Assembly (NCBI RefSeq): GCF_900091445.1 | Contig: NZ_LT607733.1 | Coordinates: 2,806,501-2,870,500, forward strand | Source: Micromonospora echinofusca | Lineage (GTDB): Bacteria; Actinomycetota; Actinomycetes; Mycobacteriales; Micromonosporaceae | Direction of reading: 5' to 3' | Length of the DNA stretch: 64,000 nt | Shown: positions 41,744 through 50,174 of the stretch, in pieces | Layout: the number at the start of each line of letters is the position of its first letter | Position numbering within the stretch: position 1 is the stretch's first letter | The notes under the pieces: generated by a model | Database searches by the model: none | What the model saw: only the letters and a program-made list of their open reading frames with translations | Told to the model about the DNA's origin: nothing | Position numbers and translations under genes: made by a program

Positions 41744-41772
41744 CCGGGCGCGGCGCGCGCCGCCGCGCCCGG
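41744..41772 (+). terminator. Intra-operon GC hairpin
   Basis: CCGGGCGCGGCG (41744-41755) and CGCCGCGCCCGG (41761-41772) around a 5-base loop. It lies between the amidohydrolase stop and the ribosome-binding site of the lyase gene. No T-tract; probably a partial terminator or an mRNA-stabilising stem. Confidence 0.45.
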
Positions 41773-41795
41773 CACGGAAGGAAGTAGAGACCGTC

Positions 41796-43253
41796 ATGAG
41801 CACACCCGCGCTGACCACCTACCAGCGGCACCACCTGCGGCCGACCTACGACCACCACGTCGGGTACCTCTTCCCGGCGATGGTGCGCGCCAGCCAGGCC
41901 CACGTGGTGATGCTGGTCGAGCAGGGGCTGGTGCCCGCCGAGCGGGGCGCCCGGCTGCTGCGCGGGCTGGCCGAACTGCGCGCCGACACCGCCGGTGCGC
42001 CGGAGTTCGACGGCACCTTCGAGGACACCTACTACCTGATGGAGAAGCGGCTGGCGCAGGCGTGCGGCATCCCCACCTCCGAGCTCGACGTGCAGATGGC
42101 CCGCAGCCGTAACGACCTCGACGCCGGGGTGTTCCGGATGCTGCTGCGCGACCAGCTCCTCGGGGTCCTCGACCGGGTGCTCGCCGCCGGCGCGACGGCC
42201 CTGGACTCCGCGCACCGCTACGCCGACGTGGTCATCACCGGCTACACCCACCGCCGGCCGGCGCAGCCCACCACCATCGGGCACGCCCTCGCCGGCTACG
42301 CCGAGGCCCTCGCCGGTGAGGCCGTCGCCTACGCCGAGCTGATCGACCAGCTCAACACCTCGCCGCTGGGTTCCTGCGCCTTCGCGGGCACGGACCTGGA
42401 CATCGCCCCCGCCCGGGTGGCGGAGCTGCTCGGCTTCGACGGCCTGGTCACCAACTCGTACGAGGCGGTGGCCGGCGCCGACCACCTCGTGCGGGTCGGC
42501 ACCCTCAACGCCCAGGCCCTCGCGACCGGCGCCCGGCTGGCGCGCACCCTGATGGACTGGCTGAGCTGGCGCTGGGTGAGCACGCCCGGCGACTTCACCC
42601 AGGGCAGCAGCATCATGCCGCAGAAGCGCAACCCGGTGGTGCTGGAGCACCTCGTCTCGATGGCCGGCGCGACCGCCGCCGACGCCGCCAGCGTGCTCAA
42701 CAACGTGGGCGCCGCCTGGTGGGAGGACTCCAACAACGCCACCACCGACGTGCAGGTGCGGCTCTGGGAGAGCAACGACCGCACCGACCGGTTCTTCGCC
42801 CTGCTCGGCGGCTTCCTCGCGGAGATCGAGCCGCTGGAGCCGCCATCGGCCGAGGAGATCGTCGCCTCCGGCGCCACCACCACCGCCGCGGCCGACGCGC
42901 TGACCCGGCACGGGGTGCCGTTCCGGGCCGCCCACTCGGTGGTCGGCCGGCTGGTCCGGGGTGGGGCCCCGGCCACCTGGACCGCGCAGGGCGTCCGGGC
43001 GGCGGCCGACGGGATCGCCGACGGACTGACCGACGCGGCGGTCGCCGACCTGATCGCCGCCGCCGTACGTCCCGAGCTGGTGCTCGACCGCGCCCAGGTC
43101 GACGGCCCCGGCGCGGACGCGGTGCGCGCCCAGGTGGCGGTGCTGCGCGGCACCTTCGACACCGTCGCCGCCCGGCTGGGCGGCGTGCGCGCCCGGCTGG
43201 CCGCCGCCGACGAGGCGCTGGACGCCGTGGCCGCGCAGGGGGCGGCCCGATGA
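41796..43253 (+). CDS. Argininosuccinate-lyase-like enzyme (fumarase/aspartase superfamily)
   Basis: 485 residues, with GGAAGGAAG upstream. Superfamily signatures are clear: DVQMARSRNDLDAGVFR near residue 100, TGYTHRRPAQPTTIGHAL with the catalytic His, and GSSIMPQKRNP at residues 270-280. It has full ASL length, but the context (importer, creatininase, amidohydrolase, sugar kinase) is unlike arginine biosynthesis and no argG is nearby. It probably cleaves a C-N bond in an imported N-substituted dicarboxylic compound, by beta-elimination. Annotation as argH would be risky. Confidence 0.9.
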   Translation: MSTPALTTYQRHHLRPTYDHHVGYLFPAMVRASQAHVVMLVEQGLVPAERGARLLRGLAELRADTAGAPEFDGTFEDTYYLMEKRLAQACGIPTSELDVQMARSRNDLDAGVFRMLLRDQLLGVLDRVLAAGATALDSAHRYADVVITGYTHRRPAQPTTIGHALAGYAEALAGEAVAYAELIDQLNTSPLGSCAFAGTDLDIAPARVAELLGFDGLVTNSYEAVAGADHLVRVGTLNAQALATGARLARTLMDWLSWRWVSTPGDFTQGSSIMPQKRNPVVLEHLVSMAGATAADAASVLNNVGAAWWEDSNNATTDVQVRLWESNDRTDRFFALLGGFLAEIEPLEPPSAEEIVASGATTTAAADALTRHGVPFRAAHSVVGRLVRGGAPATWTAQGVRAAADGIADGLTDAAVADLIAAAVRPELVLDRAQVDGPGADAVRAQVAVLRGTFDTVAARLGGVRARLAAADEALDAVAAQGAAR

Positions 43254-43297
43254 GGGCCCGCGACGCGGCGGCCGGGACGGCGGGGGTGGCCCGGTGA
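43250..43297 (+). CDS. 15-residue coupling ORF between lyase and kinase genes
   Basis: ATG overlaps the lyase stop (ATGA) and its TGA overlaps the kinase GTG (GTGA). The product is only 15 residues, rich in Ala, Arg and Gly. It may keep ribosomes on the message between the two genes rather than make a functional peptide, or be chance. Confidence 0.3.
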   Translation: MRARDAAAGTAGVAR

Positions 43298-44223
43298 GCG
43301 TGCGACTGGCCGGCCGGGCCGCCCAGCCCGCGCCGCCGGCCGGCGATGCGGGAGTGCTGCTGGGCATCGACTTCGGCGGCACCAAGATGGCGGTCGGGGT
43401 GGCCGACGCGCAGGGCCGGTTGCTGGCCCGCGAGCGGGTCCCGACGTACGCCGAGCGGGGTGCCCCGCAGGCCCTGCACCGCGCCCTGGAGTTGGCCGCG
43501 AAGCTGGTGGGGGCGGTCGGCGCCCCGGTCACGGCGGCCGGGATCGCCTCGCCCGGCGTGGTCCGCTCCGACGGCATCGACCTGGCCCCGAACGTGCCCG
43601 GCTGGGACGGGCTGCGCCTCGCCGACGCGGTGCGCGACCGGCTGGCGGTGCCGGTGGTGGCGGTCGACAACGACCTCAACGCCGCCGCCCTGGCCGAGCT
43701 GCGGCTCGGCGCGCTCCGCGACGCCGATCCCGGCCTGGTGGTGGGCCTGGGCACCGGGGTGGCGGCGGCGGTCACGGTGCGCGGGTCGGTGCTGGCCGGT
43801 CACCACGGGGCGGCCGGCGAGATCGGGTACGCCGTGGCCGGCGGTCCGTGGCCGGGCACGATGCTGGAGCTGGGCTTCTCCGGGCGGGCGCTGGACCGGC
43901 TCGCCGAGTCGCTCGGCGTGGCCGGCGGCGCGCGGGGCCTGGCCGCCGCCGCCGAGCGGCCCGGCGCGGCCCGGGACGGGCTGACGGCCCGGGCGGAGGA
44001 GCTGGCCCGGCACCTGGTCACCTGCTGCCTGCTGCTGGACCCGCAGCGGGTGGTGCTGGTCGGCGGGGTGGCCGGCAACACGCTGATCCGAACCCTACTG
44101 GGGGAGCGGATGGCGGCGGTCCTGCCGTACCCGCCGGAGGTGGTGCTGTCCCGGTTCGCCGACGACGCCGCGTTGCTCGGCGCGGTCATCCTCGCCCGCG
44201 AGGCGGTGCCGACGCCCCGCTGA
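43294..44223 (+). CDS. ROK-family sugar kinase
   Basis: 309 residues from GTG 43294 (GTG 43300 also possible). ATP-binding start GIDFGGTKMAVGV, catalytic AVDNDLNAAALAE (Asp in DND), GLGTGVAAAVTV, and GHHGAAGEIGY, the ROK ExGH-like region. The CxCGxxGC zinc motif is absent (the region reads AVAGGPWPGTMLE), as in the ROK regulator of the same operon. It probably phosphorylates a sugar or amino sugar released by the upstream enzymes. It is the last gene of the operon, followed by two hairpins. Confidence 0.88.
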   Translation: MSVRLAGRAAQPAPPAGDAGVLLGIDFGGTKMAVGVADAQGRLLARERVPTYAERGAPQALHRALELAAKLVGAVGAPVTAAGIASPGVVRSDGIDLAPNVPGWDGLRLADAVRDRLAVPVVAVDNDLNAAALAELRLGALRDADPGLVVGLGTGVAAAVTVRGSVLAGHHGAAGEIGYAVAGGPWPGTMLELGFSGRALDRLAESLGVAGGARGLAAAAERPGAARDGLTARAEELARHLVTCCLLLDPQRVVLVGGVAGNTLIRTLLGERMAAVLPYPPEVVLSRFADDAALLGAVILAREAVPTPR

Positions 44224-44243
44224 GGGTGCCGGCCGGGCACCCT
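44223..44243 (+). terminator. First of two tandem hairpins after the operon
   Basis: AGGGTGCC (44223-44230), loop GGCCG, GGCACCCT (44236-44243). It overlaps the kinase stop codon region. Confidence 0.55.
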
Positions 44244-44251
44244 CCCGGCGC

Positions 44252-44265
44252 TGCAAACACTTGCA
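44252..44265. promoter_or_regulatory. MalR-like inverted repeat (copy 1)
   Basis: TGCAA-ACAC-TTGCA, the same half-site and spacing as the repeat at 44379-44392. It lies between the operon's two hairpins, upstream of the amylase gene. Confidence 0.45.
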
Positions 44266-44313
44266 AGCCGTGAAGCCGGCGATCCACCATGGATCGCCGG
44301 CTTCACGGCTTTT
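44265..44313 (+). terminator. Strong intrinsic terminator of the ABC/amidohydrolase operon
   Basis: A perfect 22-bp stem (44265-44286 with 44290-44311), 3-base loop, followed by TTTT. This is the most convincing intrinsic terminator in the window and isolates the amylase gene from the operon. Confidence 0.93.
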
Positions 44314-44377
44314 GACGTCTATGACCAACGCTGATGGCGGGCGTCAGCAATGTTGCCATGAAATTTCGAGAAGTTTG

Positions 44378-44393
44378 CTGCAAGGTATTGCAG
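44378..44393. promoter_or_regulatory. MalR-like operator upstream of the alpha-amylase gene
   Basis: Perfect inverted repeat CTGCAA-GGTA-TTGCAG. As I recall, Streptomyces MalR recognises CTTGCAG-type heptamers upstream of maltose and amylase genes, so maltose-responsive repression is a reasonable inference. It lies 93 bases before the amylase ATG. Confidence 0.6.
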
Positions 44394-44485
44394 AGCCTGC
44401 CGGCGATCGAGCATTGTCTTTGCTACGCGGACGGCCGTCCCCTCTCGTCAGTGCCTCTTCGTCCCCGGAAGTAGGTCCTTCTGTC

Positions 44486-46909
44486 ATGGCACGATCGAAA
44501 CCGCCCCTGCGCGTGCGCATCCCCCGCCTGTTCCTCGCCGCCGCCGTCGTCGCGTCCGGCGCCAGCCCGCTCGTGGCGGGCACCGCCGAGCCCGCCCGCG
44601 CCGCCGTCGCCCTCAACGACAGCGAGGTGACGGCGAACCTGTGGGAATGGAACTGGAACTCCGTCGCGGCTGCCTGCACCGACCACCTCGGCCCGGCGGG
44701 CTACGGCGCGGTCCAGGTCGCGCCGCCGCAGGAGTCGGTGAGCCTGCCCAACACCGCCGACGGGGTCCATCCCTGGTACGAGGTGTACCAGCCGGTGTCC
44801 TACAAGCTGGAGAGCCGGTTCGGCAACCGCCAGCAGTTCGCCGCCATGGTCACCGCGTGCCACGCCGCCGGCGTACGCGTCTACGTCGACGCGGTCGTCA
44901 ACCACATGGCCGGCGTCAACAACCCCGCCGGCACCGTCGGCTACGCCGGCACGACCTTCACCGGCTACGACTACCCGGCGGTCCCGTACGGCTACGGCGA
45001 CTTCCACCACCCCGGCGACAACTGCCCGACCTCCGGCGGCGGCATCACCGACTGGAACGACGAGTCCCAGGTGACCAGCTGCGAACTGCTCTCCCTGTCG
45101 GACCTCTACACCGAGAAGGAACAGGTCCGCAACAAGATCGCCGCCTACCTCAACGACCTGATCGGGCTGGGCGTGGACGGGTTCCGCGTCGACGCCGTCA
45201 AGCACGTCAAGAAGGCCGACTTCGCGGCCATCCTCGGCAAGCTGAACAACACGGTCGCGGAGAACAAGCGCCCGTACGTCGCCCAGGAGATCTTCGACGG
45301 CGCCTCGAACGACGCGCTCAAGGCCCGGGCGTTCATCGGCAACGGCGACGTGCTCGACTTCGCGTACGCCAAGGGTCTGCGCTCCAGCTTCCAGGGCTCG
45401 ATCGCGAACCTCGCGAACATTCCGACCTGGAACCTCGACGCGCCCGGCGCGAACGTCTTCGCCATGGTCACCAACCACGACCTGGAACGTGACGGGGTGG
45501 TGCTGTCCTACAAGGACGGCAGCGACTACACCCTGGCCAACTACTTCGCGCTGGCCTACCCGCACGGCAAGCCCTCGGTCTACGACAGCTTCACCTGGTC
45601 GAACCGCAACCAGTCGCCGCCGGCCACCGGCAGCGGCCACGTGACCGACACCGTCTGCGGCGGCGCCTGGACCTGCCTGACCCGCTCCACCGGGATCAAG
45701 GGCATGGTCGGCTGGGCCAACACCGCCCGCAACGTCAAGACCATCTCGGACTTCACCGTCGTCGACAGCAACGTCGTCGGCTTTCACCGGGGCGACCGCG
45801 GGTGGATCGGCATCAACGACTCCGCCGCCGCCAGCACCGCCCAGTTCGTCACCGGCCTCGCCGACGGCGCGTACTGCGACGTCATCTCGGGTGCCGCCAC
45901 CGCCGCCGGCTGCACCGGCGCCACGGTCACCGTGACCGGCGGCCGGGCCACCGTCACCATTCCCGCCAACGGCGCGGTCGCCATCCACGCCAACGCCCGC
46001 GGTGGCCCCGCCGCGAAGGTCGCCACCACCTTCACCGCGACCGCCCCGCTGCCCGCCGACCGCGCGCTGCACCTGGTGGGTGACACCCCCGCGCTCGGCA
46101 ACGGCGACGCGGGCACCTCCGTGCCGCTCACCCGCACCGCCACCGGCGCCTGGACGGCGACGGTCGACCTACCGGCGGCCACCGCCGTCTCCTACCGGTA
46201 CCTGGTCAAGAGCGGAACCACGGTGGTCGAGCAGGAGGCCACCAGCCGCACCTTCACCACCCCCGCCGGCGGGACGACGACCCGGACCGACACCTACGTG
46301 CCGGGACCCGTGGGGGACAGCGTCGCCACGACGTTCACCGTCACGGCCGCCGTGGCCGCCGGCCAGGAGGTCTACGTCGTCGGCAGCGTTCCGGCGCTGG
46401 GCACCTGGGCGCCGGCGAACGCCGTGCGGCTGCCCGCCACCGGTGGGGTCTTCCGGGGCGTGGTCGACCTGCCCCGGTCCACCACCGTGGAGTACAAGTT
46501 CATCAAGAAGACCGCGGCCGGGGTCGTCACCTGGGAGTCCGGCGCGAACCGGAGCCTGACCACCCCGTCGGGCGGCAGCCTCACCGTCACCGAGACCTTC
46601 CGCGGCGACACCGCCGGGCCGGTCGCCACGGCCTTCCACGCCACCGCCACCACCACCTTCGGCCAGAACGTGTACGTCGTCGGCAACCTGCCCGCCCTCG
46701 GCGGCTGGAACCCCGCGAACGCCGTCGCGCTGTCCCCGGCCGACTACCCCGTCTGGCGGGCCACCGTCAGCCTGCCGCCGAACACCGCCGTCGAGTACAA
46801 GTACCTGAAGAAGAACCCCGACGGCTCCGTCACCTGGGAGTCCGGCGGCAACCGGAGCTTCACCACCCCGGCGGGCGGCACCAGCACCCGCACCGACACC
46901 TGGCGCTGA
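44486..46909 (+). CDS. Secreted alpha-amylase (GH13) with three CBM20-like repeats
   Basis: 807 residues. ATG 44486 starts a signal peptide (LFLAAAVVASGASPLVAG, cleavage near ARA-AV). The catalytic domain (40-500) has DAVVNH, GFRVDAVKH (nucleophile Asp236), QEIFD (acid/base Glu268) and TNHD (Asp332), with a C-terminal beta domain. Three similar modules of about 95 residues follow, each with a 'xVxTTFxxTA...VVGxxPALGxW...VEYKxxKK...WESGxNRxxTTP' pattern typical of starch-binding CBM20; the first lacks the Trp and KK parts. The ribosome-binding site is weak. Regulation by a MalR-type repressor is suggested by the upstream repeats. The protein should hydrolyse raw starch outside the cell. Confidence 0.95.
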   Translation: MARSKPPLRVRIPRLFLAAAVVASGASPLVAGTAEPARAAVALNDSEVTANLWEWNWNSVAAACTDHLGPAGYGAVQVAPPQESVSLPNTADGVHPWYEVYQPVSYKLESRFGNRQQFAAMVTACHAAGVRVYVDAVVNHMAGVNNPAGTVGYAGTTFTGYDYPAVPYGYGDFHHPGDNCPTSGGGITDWNDESQVTSCELLSLSDLYTEKEQVRNKIAAYLNDLIGLGVDGFRVDAVKHVKKADFAAILGKLNNTVAENKRPYVAQEIFDGASNDALKARAFIGNGDVLDFAYAKGLRSSFQGSIANLANIPTWNLDAPGANVFAMVTNHDLERDGVVLSYKDGSDYTLANYFALAYPHGKPSVYDSFTWSNRNQSPPATGSGHVTDTVCGGAWTCLTRSTGIKGMVGWANTARNVKTISDFTVVDSNVVGFHRGDRGWIGINDSAAASTAQFVTGLADGAYCDVISGAATAAGCTGATVTVTGGRATVTIPANGAVAIHANARGGPAAKVATTFTATAPLPADRALHLVGDTPALGNGDAGTSVPLTRTATGAWTATVDLPAATAVSYRYLVKSGTTVVEQEATSRTFTTPAGGTTTRTDTYVPGPVGDSVATTFTVTAAVAAGQEVYVVGSVPALGTWAPANAVRLPATGGVFRGVVDLPRSTTVEYKFIKKTAAGVVTWESGANRSLTTPSGGSLTVTETFRGDTAGPVATAFHATATTTFGQNVYVVGNLPALGGWNPANAVALSPADYPVWRATVSLPPNTAVEYKYLKKNPDGSVTWESGGNRSFTTPAGGTSTRTDTWR

Positions 46910-46914
46910 GCCAC

Positions 46915-46949
46915 CGGTGTGGCCGGCCCCACCGGGGCCGGCCACACCG
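46915..46949 (+). terminator. Hairpin after the amylase gene
   Basis: A 16-bp perfect stem (46915-46930 with 46934-46949) and a 3-base loop ACC, 6 bases after the stop. No T-tract, but long and GC-rich; probably the amylase terminator. Confidence 0.7.
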
Positions 46950-47068
46950 ACCGGCGTCCTCGCCGGCTCGCTACGCCGCACGGCGCGCGGTCACCCGTCC
47001 GGACACGGTCCGTGATCTATCGTGAGTGTCGAGTGCCGGATCGACACCAAACCCACCGGGGGTAGGGC

Positions 47069-47713
47069 ATGGGCCTGATCCACATCGAGCTGTTCGCAAC
47101 CCTCGACCTCGTCGGGCAGGCGCCCGGCGGTCCCGAGGAGGACCCGGCGGGGTTCCCGTTCGGCGGCTGGCAGGCGCCCCTGCTGGACGCGGTCTCCGGG
47201 GCGCAGGTCGCTGCCGCCTACGAGGGCACCGACGCCCTCCTGCTCGGCCGGCGGACGTACGACATCTTCGCCGCCCACTGGCCGCACCAGGAGGGTGGCG
47301 AGGACAACGAGATCGCCACGCTCTTCAACCGCGTCCCGAAGTACGTGGCCTCCCGGGGTAGGCCCGACCTCTCGTGGGCCGGCTCCACCCAGCTCGGCCC
47401 GGATCTGGTCGGCGCGGTGCGCGAGATCCGTGACCGGCACGAGCACGTGAAGGTCGTCGGGAGCCTGAACCTGGTGCAGACCCTCCTGCGCGAGAAGCTC
47501 TTCGACCGACTCGACCTCTGGGTGCACCCGATCGTGCTCGGCGTCGGCAAGAAGGTCTTCGACGGTGGCGCGGTGCCCACGAACGTCACCCTCCTCGAAC
47601 CGCCGGTGGCCAACCCGCGCGGCACCGTCTACCTGCGCTACGGGCTCGCCGACGGCGCGCCCGCAACGGGGGACATGAGCGCACCCGATCGCGGTGCCGG
47701 GCGCGACGACTGA
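47069..47713 (+). CDS. DHFR-fold reductase (RibD C-terminal-like family)
   Basis: 214 residues, with GGGGGTAGGG upstream of ATG. It has the pattern of the dihydrofolate-reductase/RibD-C family common in actinomycetes (LIHIELFATLDLVGQ; TDALLLGRRTYDIFA; VKVVGSLNLVQTLL; HPIVLGVGKKVF). These proteins are usually stand-alone NADPH-binding reductases of unknown substrate. The C-terminal 20 residues are unconserved. Confidence 0.85.
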   Translation: MGLIHIELFATLDLVGQAPGGPEEDPAGFPFGGWQAPLLDAVSGAQVAAAYEGTDALLLGRRTYDIFAAHWPHQEGGEDNEIATLFNRVPKYVASRGRPDLSWAGSTQLGPDLVGAVREIRDRHEHVKVVGSLNLVQTLLREKLFDRLDLWVHPIVLGVGKKVFDGGAVPTNVTLLEPPVANPRGTVYLRYGLADGAPATGDMSAPDRGAGRDD

Positions 47714-47792
47714 AACCGTCAGGCAGGCGCGGGCCAGGCAGGCCGACGCCGTGGTCCGCGCCTGCCGCCTCACGACCACTTCTACGACAGGC

Positions 47793-48125
47793 CTAGGCTG
47801 CCGACGCGGCCCGCGGCTCGTTCGGCCGGGTGCGCTGCGCCAATCCGGGCGCCGGAAGGTCGGAGCGGCCCTGGCTGCCGGCCGGCCGTGCCGCGTACGG
47901 CGACGGCTGCCCGGAGTCGGTCTGGGCCATGCGCAGTGCGCGCTGGGCGTTGTTCCAGGCCGGGCAGGGCCAGGCCTGGCCCGTGCAGAGCAGGTTGCGG
48001 CAACCGCCGTCCCCGTCCGGCTCGTGGGCGTCGGCCACGTCCAGGGCGAGCTTCCACAGCAGCGGGTCGGTCACCTCGGCGGGACGGTCTGCCTGACGGT
48101 CGGACCGGGCGGTGGTGTCGGACAC
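47793..48125 (-). CDS. Small Cys/Trp-containing hypothetical protein
   Basis: 110 residues from GTG 48125, with AAGGGGGA about 9 bases upstream. I do not recognise the family. The middle has three cysteines in CRNLLCTGQAWPCPAW and a following helix NNAQRALRMAQ; the C-terminus is Pro/Arg-rich and probably disordered. The 195 bases upstream, to the membrane protein gene, hold nothing I can name. Confidence 0.6.
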   Translation of the reverse strand: MSDTTARSDRQADRPAEVTDPLLWKLALDVADAHEPDGDGGCRNLLCTGQAWPCPAWNNAQRALRMAQTDSGQPSPYAARPAGSQGRSDLPAPGLAQRTRPNEPRAASAA

Positions 48126-48320
48126 GAGTTGATTCCCCCTTGAGCGCAGGTGCGATCTGCAACCTTCTCCAGTTTCCACCTCGGCGAAACCTCGGCGCCC
48201 CTTCCAGGCTGCGCAACCGGGCGCCGGACGGCTCGCGGGCGTGGGCAGGGTGGCCCAGATCACCGGGCTGCCGGCCTGCACGAGGCGACCACGGCGACAC
48301 CTGCGGCGGGAACGGGCCCG

Positions 48321-48806
48321 TCACCCGGAGTGGTGCGGGGCTCGCGAGGGCCGGTTCCGGCGCATCCGCAGCGCCGCGACTGCGGCGACGATCAGCAGGA
48401 CCGCGAGGGCCGGCCCACCCGCGATGAGCATGAGCCCCGCTCCGATGTTGGCGCCGATCCCGCCGGCGGTCAGCACCCGCCAGGCGAGGCCGAGGAGGGC
48501 GCCGGCCGCGACGAGCGGCGCCAGCACCCACCACCACCGGCGGTCGAGACCGCGGCGTGCGGTGGCCCGGAGCAGCCAGGCGAGCGCGAGGACGACGCCG
48601 ACGCACGCCAACACGCCGACGATGCGGTCTCCCGTCGTGCCGAGGCTCACCGGCCGGATCGCGTAGTCCAACTCGACGCCCTCGGCGGCGAGTTGCCGGG
48701 CCTCGTCGCCGGTCAGGTCGCCGATGAGCCACCAGGCCGCCAGCGGGGTGCAGAGAAGCAGGATGAGTGCGGTGATCGGAAACGTCGGTCGCTGCTGCTT
48801 CGTCAT
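48321..48806 (-). CDS. Four-helix membrane protein, unknown function
   Basis: 161 residues, with GGGAGAAGG upstream of ATG. Hydrophobic segments at about 10-28, 62-80, 92-110 and 120-145 are joined by short charged loops; the C-terminus is basic (MRRNRPSRAPHH). No family is recognised. Probably in the cytoplasmic membrane with the C-terminus inside. Confidence 0.7.
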   Translation of the reverse strand: MTKQQRPTFPITALILLLCTPLAAWWLIGDLTGDEARQLAAEGVELDYAIRPVSLGTTGDRIVGVLACVGVVLALAWLLRATARRGLDRRWWWVLAPLVAAGALLGLAWRVLTAGGIGANIGAGLMLIAGGPALAVLLIVAAVAALRMRRNRPSRAPHHSG

Positions 48807-48925
48807 GCCCGTTGCCTTCTCCCGGCGATCTTGTCCACGTTGCTCGGGTAAGTATGTGGGGGCTTCCAGGGCAGGGCGTGAGCACTCCTACTCAGCGCCG
48901 GTCGTACGTCGGCCGGCGCGGCAGC

Positions 48926-50113
48926 TCAGTCCGGCAGCAGCGGCATCTCCAGGCCGGGGTTACGGCCGAGCAGCACCGCCCGGGTGAGCGCCCCCGACCC
49001 GAACCGGTCGCGCACCGCGTCCACGGCCGCGTCCAGGTCCGCCCCCGGGTCGCGCTCGAACGGCAGCGGCGGCTGGACGGGGAAGTCGTCCAGGTTCCCG
49101 ACCGACACGCCGAGCAGGGTCACGCCTCGCCGCTCGATCTCGGGCAGCGCGGCCCGCAGCAGCGTGCGCGCCGCGCCGAGCAGCGGGACCGTGTCGGCGG
49201 TCGCCTTGGCCACCGTGCGGGAGCGCGTCGCGCGGGTGTAGTCGCCGAAGCGCAGGCGCAACGTCACCGTCCGGCCGGACCTCGACGCCGCCCGCATGCG
49301 CCGGGTCACCCGGTCGACCAGGCCGGCGAGGATCGCCTCCAGCTCGGCGGGGGAGTGCGGGACCGCGCCGAGGGCGTGCTGCGCACCCATCGAGGAGCGC
49401 CGGCGGCCGACCTGCACCGGCCGGGGGTCGCGGTTGTGCGCGAGGGCGTGCAGGTGCCGCCCGACGCCCACGCCGAGCAACGAGACCAGCGTCGCCTCGC
49501 CGAGGCGGGCGACCTGTCCGACCGTACGGATGCGTCGCTCGCGCAGCTTCGTGGCGGTCACCGGCCCGACGCCCCACAGCCGCTCCACCGGCAGCGGGTG
49601 CAGGAACGCCACCTCCCCGTCGGGCGGGACGACCAGCAGGCCGTCGGGCTTGGCGACCCCGCTGGCGACCTTGGCGAGGAACTTCGTGCGGGCCACCCCC
49701 ACGGTGATCGGCAGGCCGACCCCCTCACGTACGTCCCGGCGCAGGCGGGCCGCGATGTCGGCGGGCGGGCCGACCAGCCGGCGCAGACCGCCCACGTCGA
49801 GGAACGCCTCGTCGATGGAGAGCCCTTCGACGATCGGGGTGGTGTGCCGGAAGATCTCGAACACCGCGCGGCTCGCCGCCGTGTAGGCGGCCATCCTCGG
49901 CGGCACGACGATCGCCTCGGGGCAGAGCCGCCGGGCCTGCCGGCCGCCCATGGCGCTGCGGACGCCGCGGGCCTTCGCCTCGTAGCTGCACGCGAGGACG
50001 ACGCCGCCGCCGACGATGACCGGCCGGCCGCGCAGGCGCGGATCGTCCCGCTGCTCGACCGACGCGTAGAACGCGTCAAGGTCGGCGTGCAGGATACTGG
50101 CCTCGCGCGACAC
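48926..50113 (-). CDS. dinB: DNA polymerase IV (Y-family)
   Basis: 395 residues from GTG 50113; GTG 50119 lies inside the LexA box and is less likely. Y-family motifs: ILHADLDAFYASVEQRDD with the first metal Asp, GLSIDEAFLDV with the catalytic Asp-Glu, then thumb HhH (LWGVGPVTATKLRERRI) and a little-finger domain. It lacks an obvious C-terminal beta-clamp-binding peptide beyond PLPFERD. It performs translesion synthesis after DNA damage. A LexA box overlaps its start. Confidence 0.93.
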   Translation of the reverse strand: MSREASILHADLDAFYASVEQRDDPRLRGRPVIVGGGVVLACSYEAKARGVRSAMGGRQARRLCPEAIVVPPRMAAYTAASRAVFEIFRHTTPIVEGLSIDEAFLDVGGLRRLVGPPADIAARLRRDVREGVGLPITVGVARTKFLAKVASGVAKPDGLLVVPPDGEVAFLHPLPVERLWGVGPVTATKLRERRIRTVGQVARLGEATLVSLLGVGVGRHLHALAHNRDPRPVQVGRRRSSMGAQHALGAVPHSPAELEAILAGLVDRVTRRMRAASRSGRTVTLRLRFGDYTRATRSRTVAKATADTVPLLGAARTLLRAALPEIERRGVTLLGVSVGNLDDFPVQPPLPFERDPGADLDAAVDAVRDRFGSGALTRAVLLGRNPGLEMPLLPD

Positions 50114-50126
50114 GAACACATGTTCG
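50113..50126. promoter_or_regulatory. LexA (SOS) box of dinB
   Basis: CGAACACATGTTCG matches the actinobacterial consensus CGAAC-N4-GTTCG exactly and sits at the dinB start codon, so LexA would block transcription there. The reverse orientation reads CGAACATGTGTTCG. Confidence 0.85.
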
Positions 50127-50174
50127 CATGGAACCCGACGGCAGCGGTACTGACCTGCCCGAACGCGTCGCGGC

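Noticed and set aside
41796..43253. Naming the lyase gene argH
   Set aside because: The superfamily fit is good but the operon is catabolic or salvage in content, with no other arginine gene near; the specific reaction is not shown.
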